Assembly (NCBI GenBank): GCA_016707525.1
Contig: JADJHP010000016.1
Coordinates: 46,769 to 110,768 of the forward strand
Direction of reading: 5' to 3'
Origin: Ignavibacteriota bacterium
GTDB taxonomy: Bacteria; Bacteroidota; Ignavibacteria; UBA10030; UBA6906
Length of the DNA: 64,000 bases
Shown here one piece after another: positions 27,796 to 36,222 of the stretch. The position numbers and the translations under genes were made by a program. Positions within the stretch are counted from its first letter, which is position 1. Each line of letters begins with the position of its first letter. The notes below the pieces were generated by a model. It saw nothing but the letters and a program-made list of their open reading frames with translations, ran no database searches and was not told where the DNA came from.

Positions 27796-27874
27796 CCAAC
27801 TGATGTTGCCAAACGACGTGCAGGCACCATCAGTGTTGGGGTGAGCATCCCGCCGCGATGTTCGTAGCGGGATG
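27796..27874. other. Two hairpins in the maeB-plsC intergenic region
   Basis: The 437-bp gap between the divergent maeB and plsC genes contains an imperfect stem (CCAACTGATGTTGCC at 27796-27810 against GGCACCATCAGTGTTGG at 27823-27839) and a perfect 8-bp stem (CATCCCGC 27846-27853, GCGGGATG 27867-27874). They lie just upstream of the plsC promoter and could be operator or leader structures. No riboswitch class is recognised. Confidence 0.4.
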
Positions 27875-27896
27875 CCAGAGGGCAGGCCCGGTTACC

Positions 27897-27925
27897 TTGC
27901 TTTTCAAGGGTGTTTTACGTAAGAT
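27897..27925 (+). promoter_or_regulatory. Promoter of the plsC-gatC-kdsB-pyrG operon
   Basis: TTGCTT (27897-27902), 17 bp, TAAGAT (27920-27925). It implies a leader of about 155 bases before the plsC start, unusually long for this window. Confidence 0.5.
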
Positions 27926-28088
27926 AGACAAACCACTACGTACCATTCTACAGACGCTGCGCGGTGACCACCCTCCGGACACCAGTCATAGTACCGGCAT
28001 CCTGTGGGGCCCGATCCCACGTCAGCAGTGTCTCCGATCCGAACTCTGCGCGTCGCGTCACCCGCATCCCGTTGCTCTGTGGGGAGGC

Positions 28089-28814
28089 ATGATGTCCCTC
28101 CTTCTCAGCATCCTCCGGTTCCTGGTCAGCACGATCGTCACCGCGATCATCGCGGTCGTCGCCTTTGTTACCCTGCCCTTCAACCGGAACCAGAAATTGT
28201 ACCACCGGGTCGGCCGCGTCTGGGCCCGGCTTCTCCTGCGGATCTGCGGCGTACGCGTGGAACTGCACGGCGCCGAACATTGCGCCCACGGTGCCTCCGT
28301 GATCTATGCCGCCAACCACGCGAGCATGCTCGATATCCCGGTGGTGATCGCATCGGTCCCGGATGATATCCGGTTGGTCTATAAGAAAGAACTTGAGAAG
28401 ATCCCCATCTTCGGATGGGGCTTGAAATACGGGAGCTACATCGGTATCGACCGGGGGCGCGGGACGGAAGCACGCAAAAGCCTCGAGGAAGCGGTCGACA
28501 AGATCCGGCGCGGCGCGTCGGTGCTCCTGTTCGTGGAAGGGACCCGGACGTCCGACGGCAAGCTGCAATCGTTCAAGCGCGGGGCATTCAACCTCGCGGC
28601 CCGTTCCGGTGTTCCCGTGATACCACTGACCATCAACGGCACGTACGCACTCGTGCCGAAGCACTCCCTGCGCATCCGCTCCGGGACCGTGCACCTGCAC
28701 TTCGATGCACCCATCCGGGTGGAGGGTGCGGGCAGCGAACGCGAAGCCGAATCCGTGCTCATGGAACGCGTCCGGAGTGCCATCGAAAGCCATTATGTCG
28801 TCCAGGAGGATTGA
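28089..28814 (+). CDS. plsC: 1-acyl-sn-glycerol-3-phosphate acyltransferase
   Basis: A 241-residue membrane acyltransferase of phospholipid synthesis. An N-terminal hydrophobic segment (LLLSILRFLVSTIVTAIIAV) precedes the NHASMLD motif (H-x4-D catalytic pair) and the substrate motif FVEGTRTSDGKLQSFKRG. The start is ATG 28089 (or the ATG at 28092), directly after GGGGAGG; the in-frame stretch back to 27858 lacks family features and overlaps the promoter. Confidence 0.9.
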   Translation: MMSLLLSILRFLVSTIVTAIIAVVAFVTLPFNRNQKLYHRVGRVWARLLLRICGVRVELHGAEHCAHGASVIYAANHASMLDIPVVIASVPDDIRLVYKKELEKIPIFGWGLKYGSYIGIDRGRGTEARKSLEEAVDKIRRGASVLLFVEGTRTSDGKLQSFKRGAFNLAARSGVPVIPLTINGTYALVPKHSLRIRSGTVHLHFDAPIRVEGAGSEREAESVLMERVRSAIESHYVVQED

Positions 28815-28817
28815 CCC

Positions 28818-29111
28818 GTGTCCGTGACCCAGAAGGATGTCGACCATGTCGCCCGGCTCGCACACCTGTCGTTCAACGACGGGGAGAAGCAGCGCCTGAC
28901 CGCGGAGCTCAACACGATCCTGTCGTACATGGACCAGCTCAACGGCCTCGACACGGAGAATGTGGAACCGCTCTCCCATGTGATCGAACTCGAGAATGTG
29001 TTCCGCGCGGATGTGCGCACACCGGGGCTGTCGACGGACGATGCCCTGCAGAACGCACCCGGCAGGGTCGACGATTTCTTCACCGTTCCGAAAGTGATCG
29101 CCGACCGATGA
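28818..29111 (+). CDS. gatC: Asp-tRNA(Asn)/Glu-tRNA(Gln) amidotransferase subunit C
   Basis: A 97-residue GatC with the usual VDHVARLAHLSF start and PLSHVIELENVFRADV belt that holds GatA and GatB together. Starts with GTG at 28818 after AGGAGGA. gatA and gatB are not in the window. Overlaps kdsB by 4 bp (ATGA). Confidence 0.95.
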   Translation: MSVTQKDVDHVARLAHLSFNDGEKQRLTAELNTILSYMDQLNGLDTENVEPLSHVIELENVFRADVRTPGLSTDDALQNAPGRVDDFFTVPKVIADR

Positions 29112-29872
29112 AGCACCACCCCCACAGGGTCGTGGTGGTCATCCCCGCGCGCTATGCATCGAGCCGCCTGCCCGGGAAACCGCTCGCGGATATCAACGGC
29201 AAGCCGATGATCCAGCATGTGGTGGAACGTGCACGGATGGCAACGCTGGTGAACGACGTGATCGTGGCAACGGACGATCAACGCATCATGGATGCGGTGT
29301 ATGCGTTCGGCGGTACGGCCGTGATGACGCCGGCCGACTGCCCGAGCGGGTCGGACCGGATCGCCCTCGTGGCGCGCGGCCTCACCGCAACGGAGATCAT
29401 CGTGAACGTGCAGGGCGATGAACCGGTGATCCCGCCGGCCATGATCGACGAGGCCGTTGCACCACTGCTCCAGGACCCGTCACTGCCGGTCGGAACACTG
29501 GTCACGCGGATCCGGACGACAGAGGAACTGCTGGATCCGAACACGGTGAAGGCCGTGCTGGACCGCGGGGGCCGGTGTCTGTACTTTTCCCGTTCGCCCA
29601 TTCCGTTCGGGCGCGATCTCACCCCGGCGGAACTGATCGAACGCTGCCCGGTGTACCGGCACATCGGCATGTACGTGTACCGGCGGGATTTCCTGATGCG
29701 GTATGCTGCCCTGGAGCAAACGCCCCTCGAGCAGGCCGAGAAACTGGAACAGCTCCGTATCCTTGAACATGGCTATGCCATTCACGCAGCGGTCACGGCA
29801 CACGTCAGCATCGCGGTCGATACTCCCGCCGATCTCGACCGCGTGCGCACTCTGATGAACCCACGCCCATGA
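29108..29872 (+). CDS. kdsB: 3-deoxy-manno-octulosonate cytidylyltransferase
   Basis: A 254-residue CMP-Kdo synthetase that activates Kdo for the lipopolysaccharide inner core. Motifs: IPARYASSRLPGKPL, TPADCPSGSDR, VNVQGDEPVIPP and HIGMYVYRRDFL. This supports a true outer membrane with LPS. Start ATG 29108 overlaps the gatC stop; the in-frame stretch back to 28415 is a shadow over plsC and gatC. Confidence 0.96.
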   Translation: MKHHPHRVVVVIPARYASSRLPGKPLADINGKPMIQHVVERARMATLVNDVIVATDDQRIMDAVYAFGGTAVMTPADCPSGSDRIALVARGLTATEIIVNVQGDEPVIPPAMIDEAVAPLLQDPSLPVGTLVTRIRTTEELLDPNTVKAVLDRGGRCLYFSRSPIPFGRDLTPAELIERCPVYRHIGMYVYRRDFLMRYAALEQTPLEQAEKLEQLRILEHGYAIHAAVTAHVSIAVDTPADLDRVRTLMNPRP

Positions 29873-30525
29873 ACGAACCTATCCAGAAAACACTGTTCGG
29901 CCATCTCCGCACCACGTTCCTGCGCGGTATCGGTGTCATGATCCCGCTCTGGCTCACGTACTGGTTCTTTGAGGCATTGCTCAATGCCGTGGACGGTATC
30001 CTCCGCCCGCACCTCGAGAACTGGATCGGCCACAAGGTGCCCGGACTCGGCGTCCTCAGCGTTCTCGGCGTGATCATGATCGTCGGACTGCTCACACGGA
30101 ATCTCCTCGGGCGGCTGTTCCTCGCATGGTTCGAGAACGTGCTCCGGTCCATCCCCGTCGTCCGCTCGGTCTATTCGGCGATCAAGGACCTCGTCACGGC
30201 ATTTGCCGGAGGGAGCAAAGGGAAGACCTTCCGCCAGGTGATCATGACCGAATACCCGCGGAAGGGGTTGTACTGCATCGGATTCGTGACCAATGAAATG
30301 AAGTGCCGCATGCCCGATGGCACCATCACCGAGTTCCTGAACATCTACATCCCCAATCCGCCCAACCCGACATCCGGGATGCTGGTGCTGGTTCCCAAAC
30401 AGGAAGCGATCAAACTCGATCTCAGCATCGAGGAAGGTTTGAAACTGGTCCTCTCAGGGGGCATCGTCGTACCTGAACTCCTGAGCGGTCATTCACTTGT
30501 CAGTCATGAAAGGACCACCCCGTGA
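29869..30525 (+). CDS. DUF502-family membrane protein
   Basis: A 218-residue protein with two TM segments (about 22-42 and 57-77: VLSVLGVIMIVGLLTRNLLG) followed by a soluble domain (RSIPVVRSVYSAIKDLVTAF). The pattern matches DUF502, a widespread envelope family of unknown function. Overlaps kdsB and pyrG by 4 bp each, so it is embedded in the operon. Confidence 0.88.
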   Translation: MNEPIQKTLFGHLRTTFLRGIGVMIPLWLTYWFFEALLNAVDGILRPHLENWIGHKVPGLGVLSVLGVIMIVGLLTRNLLGRLFLAWFENVLRSIPVVRSVYSAIKDLVTAFAGGSKGKTFRQVIMTEYPRKGLYCIGFVTNEMKCRMPDGTITEFLNIYIPNPPNPTSGMLVLVPKQEAIKLDLSIEEGLKLVLSGGIVVPELLSGHSLVSHERTTP

Positions 30526-32138
30526 GCAGACGCCGGCAGGTCAAATATATCTTTGTCACCGGAGGCGTGGTGTCTTCCCTCGGGAAAGGGATCGCGTCCG
30601 CATCCATTGGCTTGTTGCTCAAAGCACGCGGACTCCGGGTGACCATCCAGAAGTTCGATCCGTATCTGAACGTGGACCCGGGGACCATGAATCCGTTCCA
30701 GCACGGCGAGGTGTACGTGACCGATGACGGGGCGGAGACCGATCTGGACCTCGGACACTACGAGCGGTATCTGGACATCACCACGTCGCGCAAGAACAAT
30801 TCCACCACCGGACAGATCTATCACGAGGTGATCACCAAGGAGCGGCGCGGCGACTACCTCGGCGCGACCGTGCAGGTGATCCCCCATATCACCGATGAGA
30901 TCAGGCGCCGTTTTGAAGCGCTGGGCGAGACGGGCGACTACGATGTGGTGATCACGGAGGTCGGTGGCACGGTCGGCGATATCGAGAGCCAGCCGTTCCT
31001 TGAAGCCATGCGCCAATTCATGTACAAGAGGGGGCGGCAGAACGCCATCGCCATTCACGTGACACTCGTTCCGTATATCACCTCGGCGGGCGAGATCAAG
31101 ACCAAACCCACACAGCACAGCGTGAAGGCGCTGCTGGAACTCGGGATCCAGCCGGATATCCTCATCTGCCGGTCGGACCGCCCCCTTTCCAAAGAGGTCC
31201 GCGAGAAGATCGCACTCTTCACGAACGTGGACCCGGATTCGGTGGTCGACGGCCGCGACGTCTCGACGATCTATGAAGTGCCGCTCGTGTACGCGGAACA
31301 GGAAGTGGACGAGATCGTCCTCGAGAAACTCGAGATGACCTGTCCGCGCCCGAACCTCCGCGAGTGGAAGAAATTCGTGGACCGCGTGAAGAACCCTGGC
31401 GGCCGCGTCCGCATCGCGATCTGTGGCAAGTACACGGACCATCAGGATGCGTACAAGAGCATCGCCGAGGCATTCGTGCACGCGGGCGCCGTCAATAATG
31501 TCGGGGTCGACCTGAAATGGGTCCGCGCCGAGGATGTGGAGCGCGACGGCGCCGAGAAGCACCTCAGCGACGTCAACGGATTGCTCGTCGCACCGGGGTT
31601 CGGCGAACGCGGGATCGAAGGGAAGATCGCCGCGGTGCAGTACGTCCGCATGCAGAACATCCCCTTCTTCGGGATCTGCCTGGGACTCCAGTGTGCGGTG
31701 ATCGAATTCGCGCGGAATGTGTGCGGGCTCGATCATGCCAACAGCGCCGAATTCAAGCAGAGCGACCAGAACGTCATCGACATGATGGTGGAACAGAAGA
31801 AGGTGAAGGATTACGGCGGAACCATGCGGCTGGGCGCGTATCCCTGCAAGGTCGAGCGCGGCACGAAGGCGCACAAGGCCTATAAGTCCGACCTCATCCA
31901 GGAACGCCACCGCCACCGGTACGAAGTGAACAACGCGTTCAAAGAGGCGCTGGAGAAGAAGGGATTGATCGTCAGCGGTCTCTGTCCGGATAACGGACTG
32001 GTGGAGATGATCGAACTGCCCGACCATCCATGGTTCGTCGGCTGCCAGTTCCATCCCGAACTCAAGTCGCGCGCCACGACCGCACATCCGTTGTTCCGCG
32101 ACTTCGTCCGGGCAGCGGTGGAGCACACAGGCACCTGA
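30522..32138 (+). CDS. pyrG: CTP synthase
   Basis: A 538-residue enzyme making CTP from UTP and glutamine. The synthetase domain has GVVSSLGKGIASASIG and EVGGTVGDIESQPF; the glutaminase domain has Cys386 in GICLGLQ and a C-terminal HPE triad part (FHPELKS). Starts with GTG overlapping the DUF502 stop. Its CTP feeds kdsB and phospholipid synthesis, both in the same operon. Confidence 0.97.
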   Translation: MSRRRQVKYIFVTGGVVSSLGKGIASASIGLLLKARGLRVTIQKFDPYLNVDPGTMNPFQHGEVYVTDDGAETDLDLGHYERYLDITTSRKNNSTTGQIYHEVITKERRGDYLGATVQVIPHITDEIRRRFEALGETGDYDVVITEVGGTVGDIESQPFLEAMRQFMYKRGRQNAIAIHVTLVPYITSAGEIKTKPTQHSVKALLELGIQPDILICRSDRPLSKEVREKIALFTNVDPDSVVDGRDVSTIYEVPLVYAEQEVDEIVLEKLEMTCPRPNLREWKKFVDRVKNPGGRVRIAICGKYTDHQDAYKSIAEAFVHAGAVNNVGVDLKWVRAEDVERDGAEKHLSDVNGLLVAPGFGERGIEGKIAAVQYVRMQNIPFFGICLGLQCAVIEFARNVCGLDHANSAEFKQSDQNVIDMMVEQKKVKDYGGTMRLGAYPCKVERGTKAHKAYKSDLIQERHRHRYEVNNAFKEALEKKGLIVSGLCPDNGLVEMIELPDHPWFVGCQFHPELKSRATTAHPLFRDFVRAAVEHTGT

Positions 32139-32153
32139 GCCGGCGATCGCGCC

Positions 32154-32594
32154 ATGGAAGCCCTCAGCTACCATACCGGCAATGATCTCGACCTCGATGA
32201 GGTGATCGCCCTCTATGTCGCCTCCACGCTGGGCGAACGCAGGCCGGTGAACGACCGCGAGACGATGCGCGCGATGCTTGCGCACGCCAATCTCATCATC
32301 ACGGCACGCGACGGCCCGCGGCTTGTCGGCATTGCACGGTCCATGACCGATTTCGTGTATGTGGCGTATCTTTCCGATCTTGCCGTCCACCATGCATACC
32401 AGCGCCGGGGGATCGGCGTTGAACTTATCCGGCGGACGCGGGAAGCCCTCACACCGGGAACCCGCATCGTCCTCCTTTCGGCGCCGGCGGCAGTACAGTA
32501 TTATCCGCGGATCGGATTCACACAGCATCCGAGCGCCTGGGTCCTTGGTCCTGGCGATCCGTTCCCCATCGAGCAGAAGGATGTACATCCATGA
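32154..32594 (+). CDS. GNAT-family N-acetyltransferase
   Basis: A 146-residue GNAT protein. Acetyl-CoA pyrophosphate loop HAYQRRGIGVELIRR (Q/RxxGxG/A), beta-strand LSDLAVH before it and YYPRIGFTQH near the C-terminus. Substrate unknown. It is coupled to the following small membrane protein by a 4-bp overlap. Confidence 0.88.
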   Translation: MEALSYHTGNDLDLDEVIALYVASTLGERRPVNDRETMRAMLAHANLIITARDGPRLVGIARSMTDFVYVAYLSDLAVHHAYQRRGIGVELIRRTREALTPGTRIVLLSAPAAVQYYPRIGFTQHPSAWVLGPGDPFPIEQKDVHP

Positions 32595-32947
32595 GTCCAT
32601 CGAACCTGCTCCGCCCGGGATACTTCTTCACATTGATCTTCGCGTCGGCGTTGACGGGAACAGCGGCATTGCCGGCGATCATGCCGGACGTGTTCGGCAT
32701 CCCGGTCAGTGCCGCGATCGCGATCATGCTCGGCGGGATCGTGACGGGCATGGGCATCCTTCTGCGGTGGCCCACCGCCCGGCTCCTGGCCATGGTCTAC
32801 CTCGGCATCTTCGTTGCGCTGAGTGCGTGGTTCGTGTTCACGGGGACACCGTTCGCACGGATAAGCTGGGGGATCCTGGGCGCCGTTGTGGCGACGCTGC
32901 TGGGCACACTGTTGTTGTCCGGAACGATACGTAAATACGAGGCATAG
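32591..32947 (+). CDS. Small four-helix membrane protein, unknown
   Basis: A 118-residue protein consisting almost entirely of four hydrophobic helices (YFFTLIFASALTGTAALPAI; AAIAIMLGGIVTGMGILL; LLAMVYLGIFVALSAWFVF; ISWGILGAVVATLLGTLLL) with a short basic end. I do not recognise a family. It is translationally coupled to the GNAT gene and directly abuts the Gfo/Idh gene. Confidence 0.7.
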   Translation: MSPSNLLRPGYFFTLIFASALTGTAALPAIMPDVFGIPVSAAIAIMLGGIVTGMGILLRWPTARLLAMVYLGIFVALSAWFVFTGTPFARISWGILGAVVATLLGTLLLSGTIRKYEA

Positions 32948-34334
32948 ATGATGAGCGCCACCGAAGGTTCGATCAACCGCCGCGACGCACTGAAGGGGCT
33001 CGGGGCCCTTGCCCTCGGCAGCACCCTCGCCCCCTCCCTCGGTGATGCCGCTCCGGCGATCGCACCGGACGATACACCGTCCGTCCGCCCCTTCACCAAT
33101 AAGCCCGTCACCTGCATCATCCTCGGAGCGGGGAGCCGCGGCAATACCTATTCCGCGTGGTCGAAACTCCATCCGGATCAGATGAAGATCGTCGGGGTCG
33201 CGGAACCCATCGCGGACCGTCAGGAACGCTTTGCCCGCACGTACGACATCCCCGACGCGAACCGGTTCCCGAGCTGGGACAATGCCCTTGCCCTGCCGAA
33301 GTTCGCCGATGCCATCCTGATCACCATGCCGGATCTGCTCCACCATCCGGCGGCGATCCGCGGACTGGAACTCGGCTACGACATCCTGCTCGAGAAACCC
33401 ATCGCCACCTCGTGGAAGGAATGCGAGGATATCCTTGTCCACCATGAGCGCTACCCGCGCATCGTTGCGATCTGTCACGTCCTCCGCTATACACGGTACT
33501 TCCGGAAGTTGAAGGATATCGTTGCGTCCGGTGTGCTCGGCGAGGTCGTCAACATCGAACACTGCGAGCCAGTCGGATACTGGCATCAGGGACACAGCTT
33601 TGTGCGCGGGAACTGGCGCAACCAGGCCACCTCGTCGCCCATGATCCTCTCGAAGTGCTGTCACGATCTCGACATCATCCGATGGCTGGCCGATGCATCG
33701 TGCCTCTCCGTTTCCTCCTTCGGCTCGCTCAAGCACTTCCGGAAGGAGAACGCCCCGCACGGGAAGTACGCTGCGCTGTACGGACGGCTGCGCGGTGGAA
33801 CCGGAGTGCCCGTATTCCGCGTTGAAGCTCTACATGAACATGAAGAACAATGACTGGCCCGTGAATGTGATCACCGCCGACCTCTCGAAGGAAGGGCGGC
33901 TCCGTGCGCTGAAGGAAGGCCCCTACGGCCGCTGCGTGTACCACTGCGACAACGACGTCGTCGACCATCAGGTCGTGAACATGCAGTTCGGCAACGAGCG
34001 GACGGCATCGCTCACCATGAGCGCCTTCACCACCGGCTCGCGCCGCACGCGCATCATGGGCACGATGGGTGAAGCCATCGGCGACACACGCTACATCAGG
34101 GTCGCGAACTTCCGCAACGGCACCGAAGAGTCCATCGATACCGAGAAGGCCGACACCGGCATCAACAGCGGGCACGGCGGCGGCGACTACGGGCTGCTCG
34201 AGGCGTTCATCAAGGCCGTCCAGTACCAGGACCCGTCGTTCATCTCTTCCTCACTCGCCGTTTCGATGGAGAGCCACAAGATGGCATTCGACGCAGAACG
34301 CAGCAGGAACGAAGGCCGCATCATCACGCTCTGA
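32948..34334 (+). CDS. Tat-exported Gfo/Idh/MocA-family oxidoreductase (one frameshift)
   Basis: About 461 residues when the reading frame is restored. It begins with a twin-arginine signal (INRRDALKGLGALALGS), then the Rossmann fold (CIILGAGSRGNTY) and the EKPIATSWKEC motif. The frame breaks at a GGG run (33761-33763): removing one G joins NAPHG to STLRCTDGCAVEPECPYSA, restoring the CxxxC...CPYSA segment typical of this subfamily, and the rest reads to 34334. It probably acts on sugars or inositol-like substrates in the periplasm with a bound nicotinamide cofactor. The break is more likely a sequencing insertion than a real mutation. Confidence 0.85.
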
Positions 34335-34357
34335 CACCACTCACACCAGGAGGGAGT

Positions 34358-34513
34358 ATGGCCGCACGTAAACGGACGACGCACCGCAGTGCTTCCGGCA
34401 CAAAGTTGTACGCAGTACGGGATGCGAAGGGACGCTTCGTGGACATCCAGACCTACAAGCGCGCGCACGGCGCCGACCTGAAGAGGAAGAGCAAGAACGA
34501 AAAGGGCAAATGA
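34358..34513 (+). CDS. Small basic protein (51 residues)
   Basis: An ORF of 51 codons with an excellent ribosome site (AGGAGGGAGT) before the ATG at 34358. It is rich in Lys and Arg (MAARKRTTHRSASGTKLYAV at the start, TYKRAHGADLKRKSK near the end) and lies 3 bp before the next gene. The composition suggests nucleic-acid binding. I recall similar short proteins in other bacteria, but no function can be given. Confidence 0.7.
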   Translation: MAARKRTTHRSASGTKLYAVRDAKGRFVDIQTYKRAHGADLKRKSKNEKGK

Positions 34514-34516
34514 CCC

Positions 34517-34942
34517 ATGAGTACGAACGAGCCAACGCCGTACGGCGTGATGGCATGGGCCGATCTGACGGTCCATGATGCCCCGAAGGTACGCGATTTC
34601 TATGCGGCGGTCGCGGGCTGGGAAGCGGTCCCCGTTCCCATGGGTGCCTACTCGGATTTTCAGATGAACCTCCCGGGAACGGATCAGCCCGTGGCCGGCA
34701 TCTGCCATGCGCGCGGCGCCAACGCCAACCTCCCGTCCCAGTGGCTCGTGTATATCACGGTCGCCGATCTCGATGCAAGCATCGAAGCATGCGCAAAGCA
34801 CGGAGGCATGGTGATCGCCGAACCCCGGGGCATGGGTTCCTTCGGCCGGTTCTGCGTGATCAAAGATCCCGCGGGCGCCGTGATGGCACTGATCGAACCA
34901 CCCAAACCCGCACAGCACCACGTGCCGAGAGGAAAGCACTGA
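34517..34942 (+). CDS. VOC-superfamily (glyoxalase-like) protein
   Basis: A 141-residue protein with two beta-alpha-beta-beta-beta modules (WADLTVHDAPKVRDFYAAVAGW and YITVADLDASIEACAKHGG) ending in DPAGAVMALIEP. Typical of glyoxalase/bleomycin-resistance-like proteins; metal ligands are not clearly conserved and the substrate is unknown. Confidence 0.85.
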   Translation: MSTNEPTPYGVMAWADLTVHDAPKVRDFYAAVAGWEAVPVPMGAYSDFQMNLPGTDQPVAGICHARGANANLPSQWLVYITVADLDASIEACAKHGGMVIAEPRGMGSFGRFCVIKDPAGAVMALIEPPKPAQHHVPRGKH

Positions 34943-34943
34943 C

Positions 34944-35426
34944 ATGACCGATGGACTCCTCCTTGCCGGCGGTATCCTGCTCGTCCTCGCAGGGATCGCG
35001 GGTGTGATCATTCCGGGCCTGCCCGGGGTCATCTTCATCTATCTGGGATTGTTCTTTGTTGCCTGGTCCGACGATTTCGTACGCGTCGGATGGATCACCC
35101 TGACGATCCTTCTGGTGATCGGCGCCGCCGCGTGGGGAGCCGACCTTGTGACCACCACCTATGGCGCACGCCGCTTCGGCGCAAGCCGGTGGGCCGCCGT
35201 GGGAGCCGGCATCGGCATGTTCATCGGCTTCTGGTTCGGATTGCCCGGCATCATCATCGGCCCGTTCGCCGGCGCGCTGCTCGTGGAATGGCTGGTGCGC
35301 AAGAACTTCATCGAAGCGGGCAAGGCCGGGGTCGGCACATGGATCGGCCTCCTCCTGGGCACCGCGGTCAAGATCGCACTCGTCTTCGTCATGATAGGGA
35401 TCTTCCTTATCGCGTATCTCATCTGA
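34944..35426 (+). CDS. DUF456-family membrane protein
   Basis: A 160-residue protein with five hydrophobic helices and the Gly-rich loops characteristic of DUF456 (IPGLPGVIFIYLG; RRFGASRWAAVGAGIGMFIG; LPGIIIGPFAGALLVEWL). Function unknown. One base separates it from the VOC gene. Confidence 0.88.
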   Translation: MTDGLLLAGGILLVLAGIAGVIIPGLPGVIFIYLGLFFVAWSDDFVRVGWITLTILLVIGAAAWGADLVTTTYGARRFGASRWAAVGAGIGMFIGFWFGLPGIIIGPFAGALLVEWLVRKNFIEAGKAGVGTWIGLLLGTAVKIALVFVMIGIFLIAYLI

Positions 35427-35466
35427 GGCCGGGACGAGCACCCGGCCTCTCCGTCCGAACGCCATC

Positions 35467-36207
35467 ATGGACTCACTCTTCTTCGAACTCTTCGAGGCGC
35501 TCCCCCGCCAGGCCCCGGGATCGGTCCGCGCAACTCTCCGCGCCCTGTCCTCGGTCACCCTTCCTCCTCCCCCGATGTCCATTCTGGACATTGGATGTGG
35601 CGCGGGGGCACAGACGATCACCCTCGCACGCCATTGTGCCGGGCACATCGTGGCCGTGGACAACCATCAGCCGTTCCTGAATACGCTCGCAGCCCGGGCG
35701 GCGGCAGCGGAACTCCGGGCAACGGTGGACTGCCGCAATGCCGATATGCGCACGCTCGCCTTCCCTGACGGCTCGTTCGATCTCGTCTGGGCCGAAGGGT
35801 CCATCTATATCATGGGGTTCGAAGCGGGACTGAAGATGATCCGCCCGTTCCTCCGCAAGGGCGGCTATGCCGTGTTCAGCGACATGGTGTGGCTCACCGA
35901 TACCCCTCCCCCGGAGGCGGTGGAGTTCTTCGCCACCGAGTATCCCGCCATGATGCGCTCCGCCGATATCCGCAGCCTCGTGGCTGCCGCCGGCTACGCC
36001 CTCGTGGATTCTTTCCCGATCGGCGTCGAAGACCACTGGAAGACGTACTACGAACCCATGCAGGAGCAGGTCAACCTGATCCGTGCCGCGCACCGGAACG
36101 ATCCTCCGGCGCAGGAACTGTGCGATACGCTCCAGCACGAGATCGATGTCTATGCATCATGCTCATCGGCGTTCGGTTATGTGTTCTCTATCATGCAGCG
36201 TTCGTAA
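35467..36207 (+). CDS. Class I SAM-dependent methyltransferase
   Basis: A 246-residue methyltransferase. Motif I is ILDIGCGAGAQTITLAR (near residue 42), the acidic loop VAVDNHQPF follows, then CRNADMRTLAFPDGSFDLVWAEG (motifs II-III). Small-molecule substrate likely; unknown. It stands between the DUF456 gene and the GH97 gene on the same strand. Confidence 0.88.
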   Translation: MDSLFFELFEALPRQAPGSVRATLRALSSVTLPPPPMSILDIGCGAGAQTITLARHCAGHIVAVDNHQPFLNTLAARAAAAELRATVDCRNADMRTLAFPDGSFDLVWAEGSIYIMGFEAGLKMIRPFLRKGGYAVFSDMVWLTDTPPPEAVEFFATEYPAMMRSADIRSLVAAAGYALVDSFPIGVEDHWKTYYEPMQEQVNLIRAAHRNDPPAQELCDTLQHEIDVYASCSSAFGYVFSIMQRS

Positions 36208-36222
36208 ACTAAGGAGAATCCC

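Noticed and set aside
25684..27867. Plus-strand 727-codon ORF
   Set aside because: Shadow of maeB; the minus frame has complete malic enzyme and phosphotransacetylase motifs.
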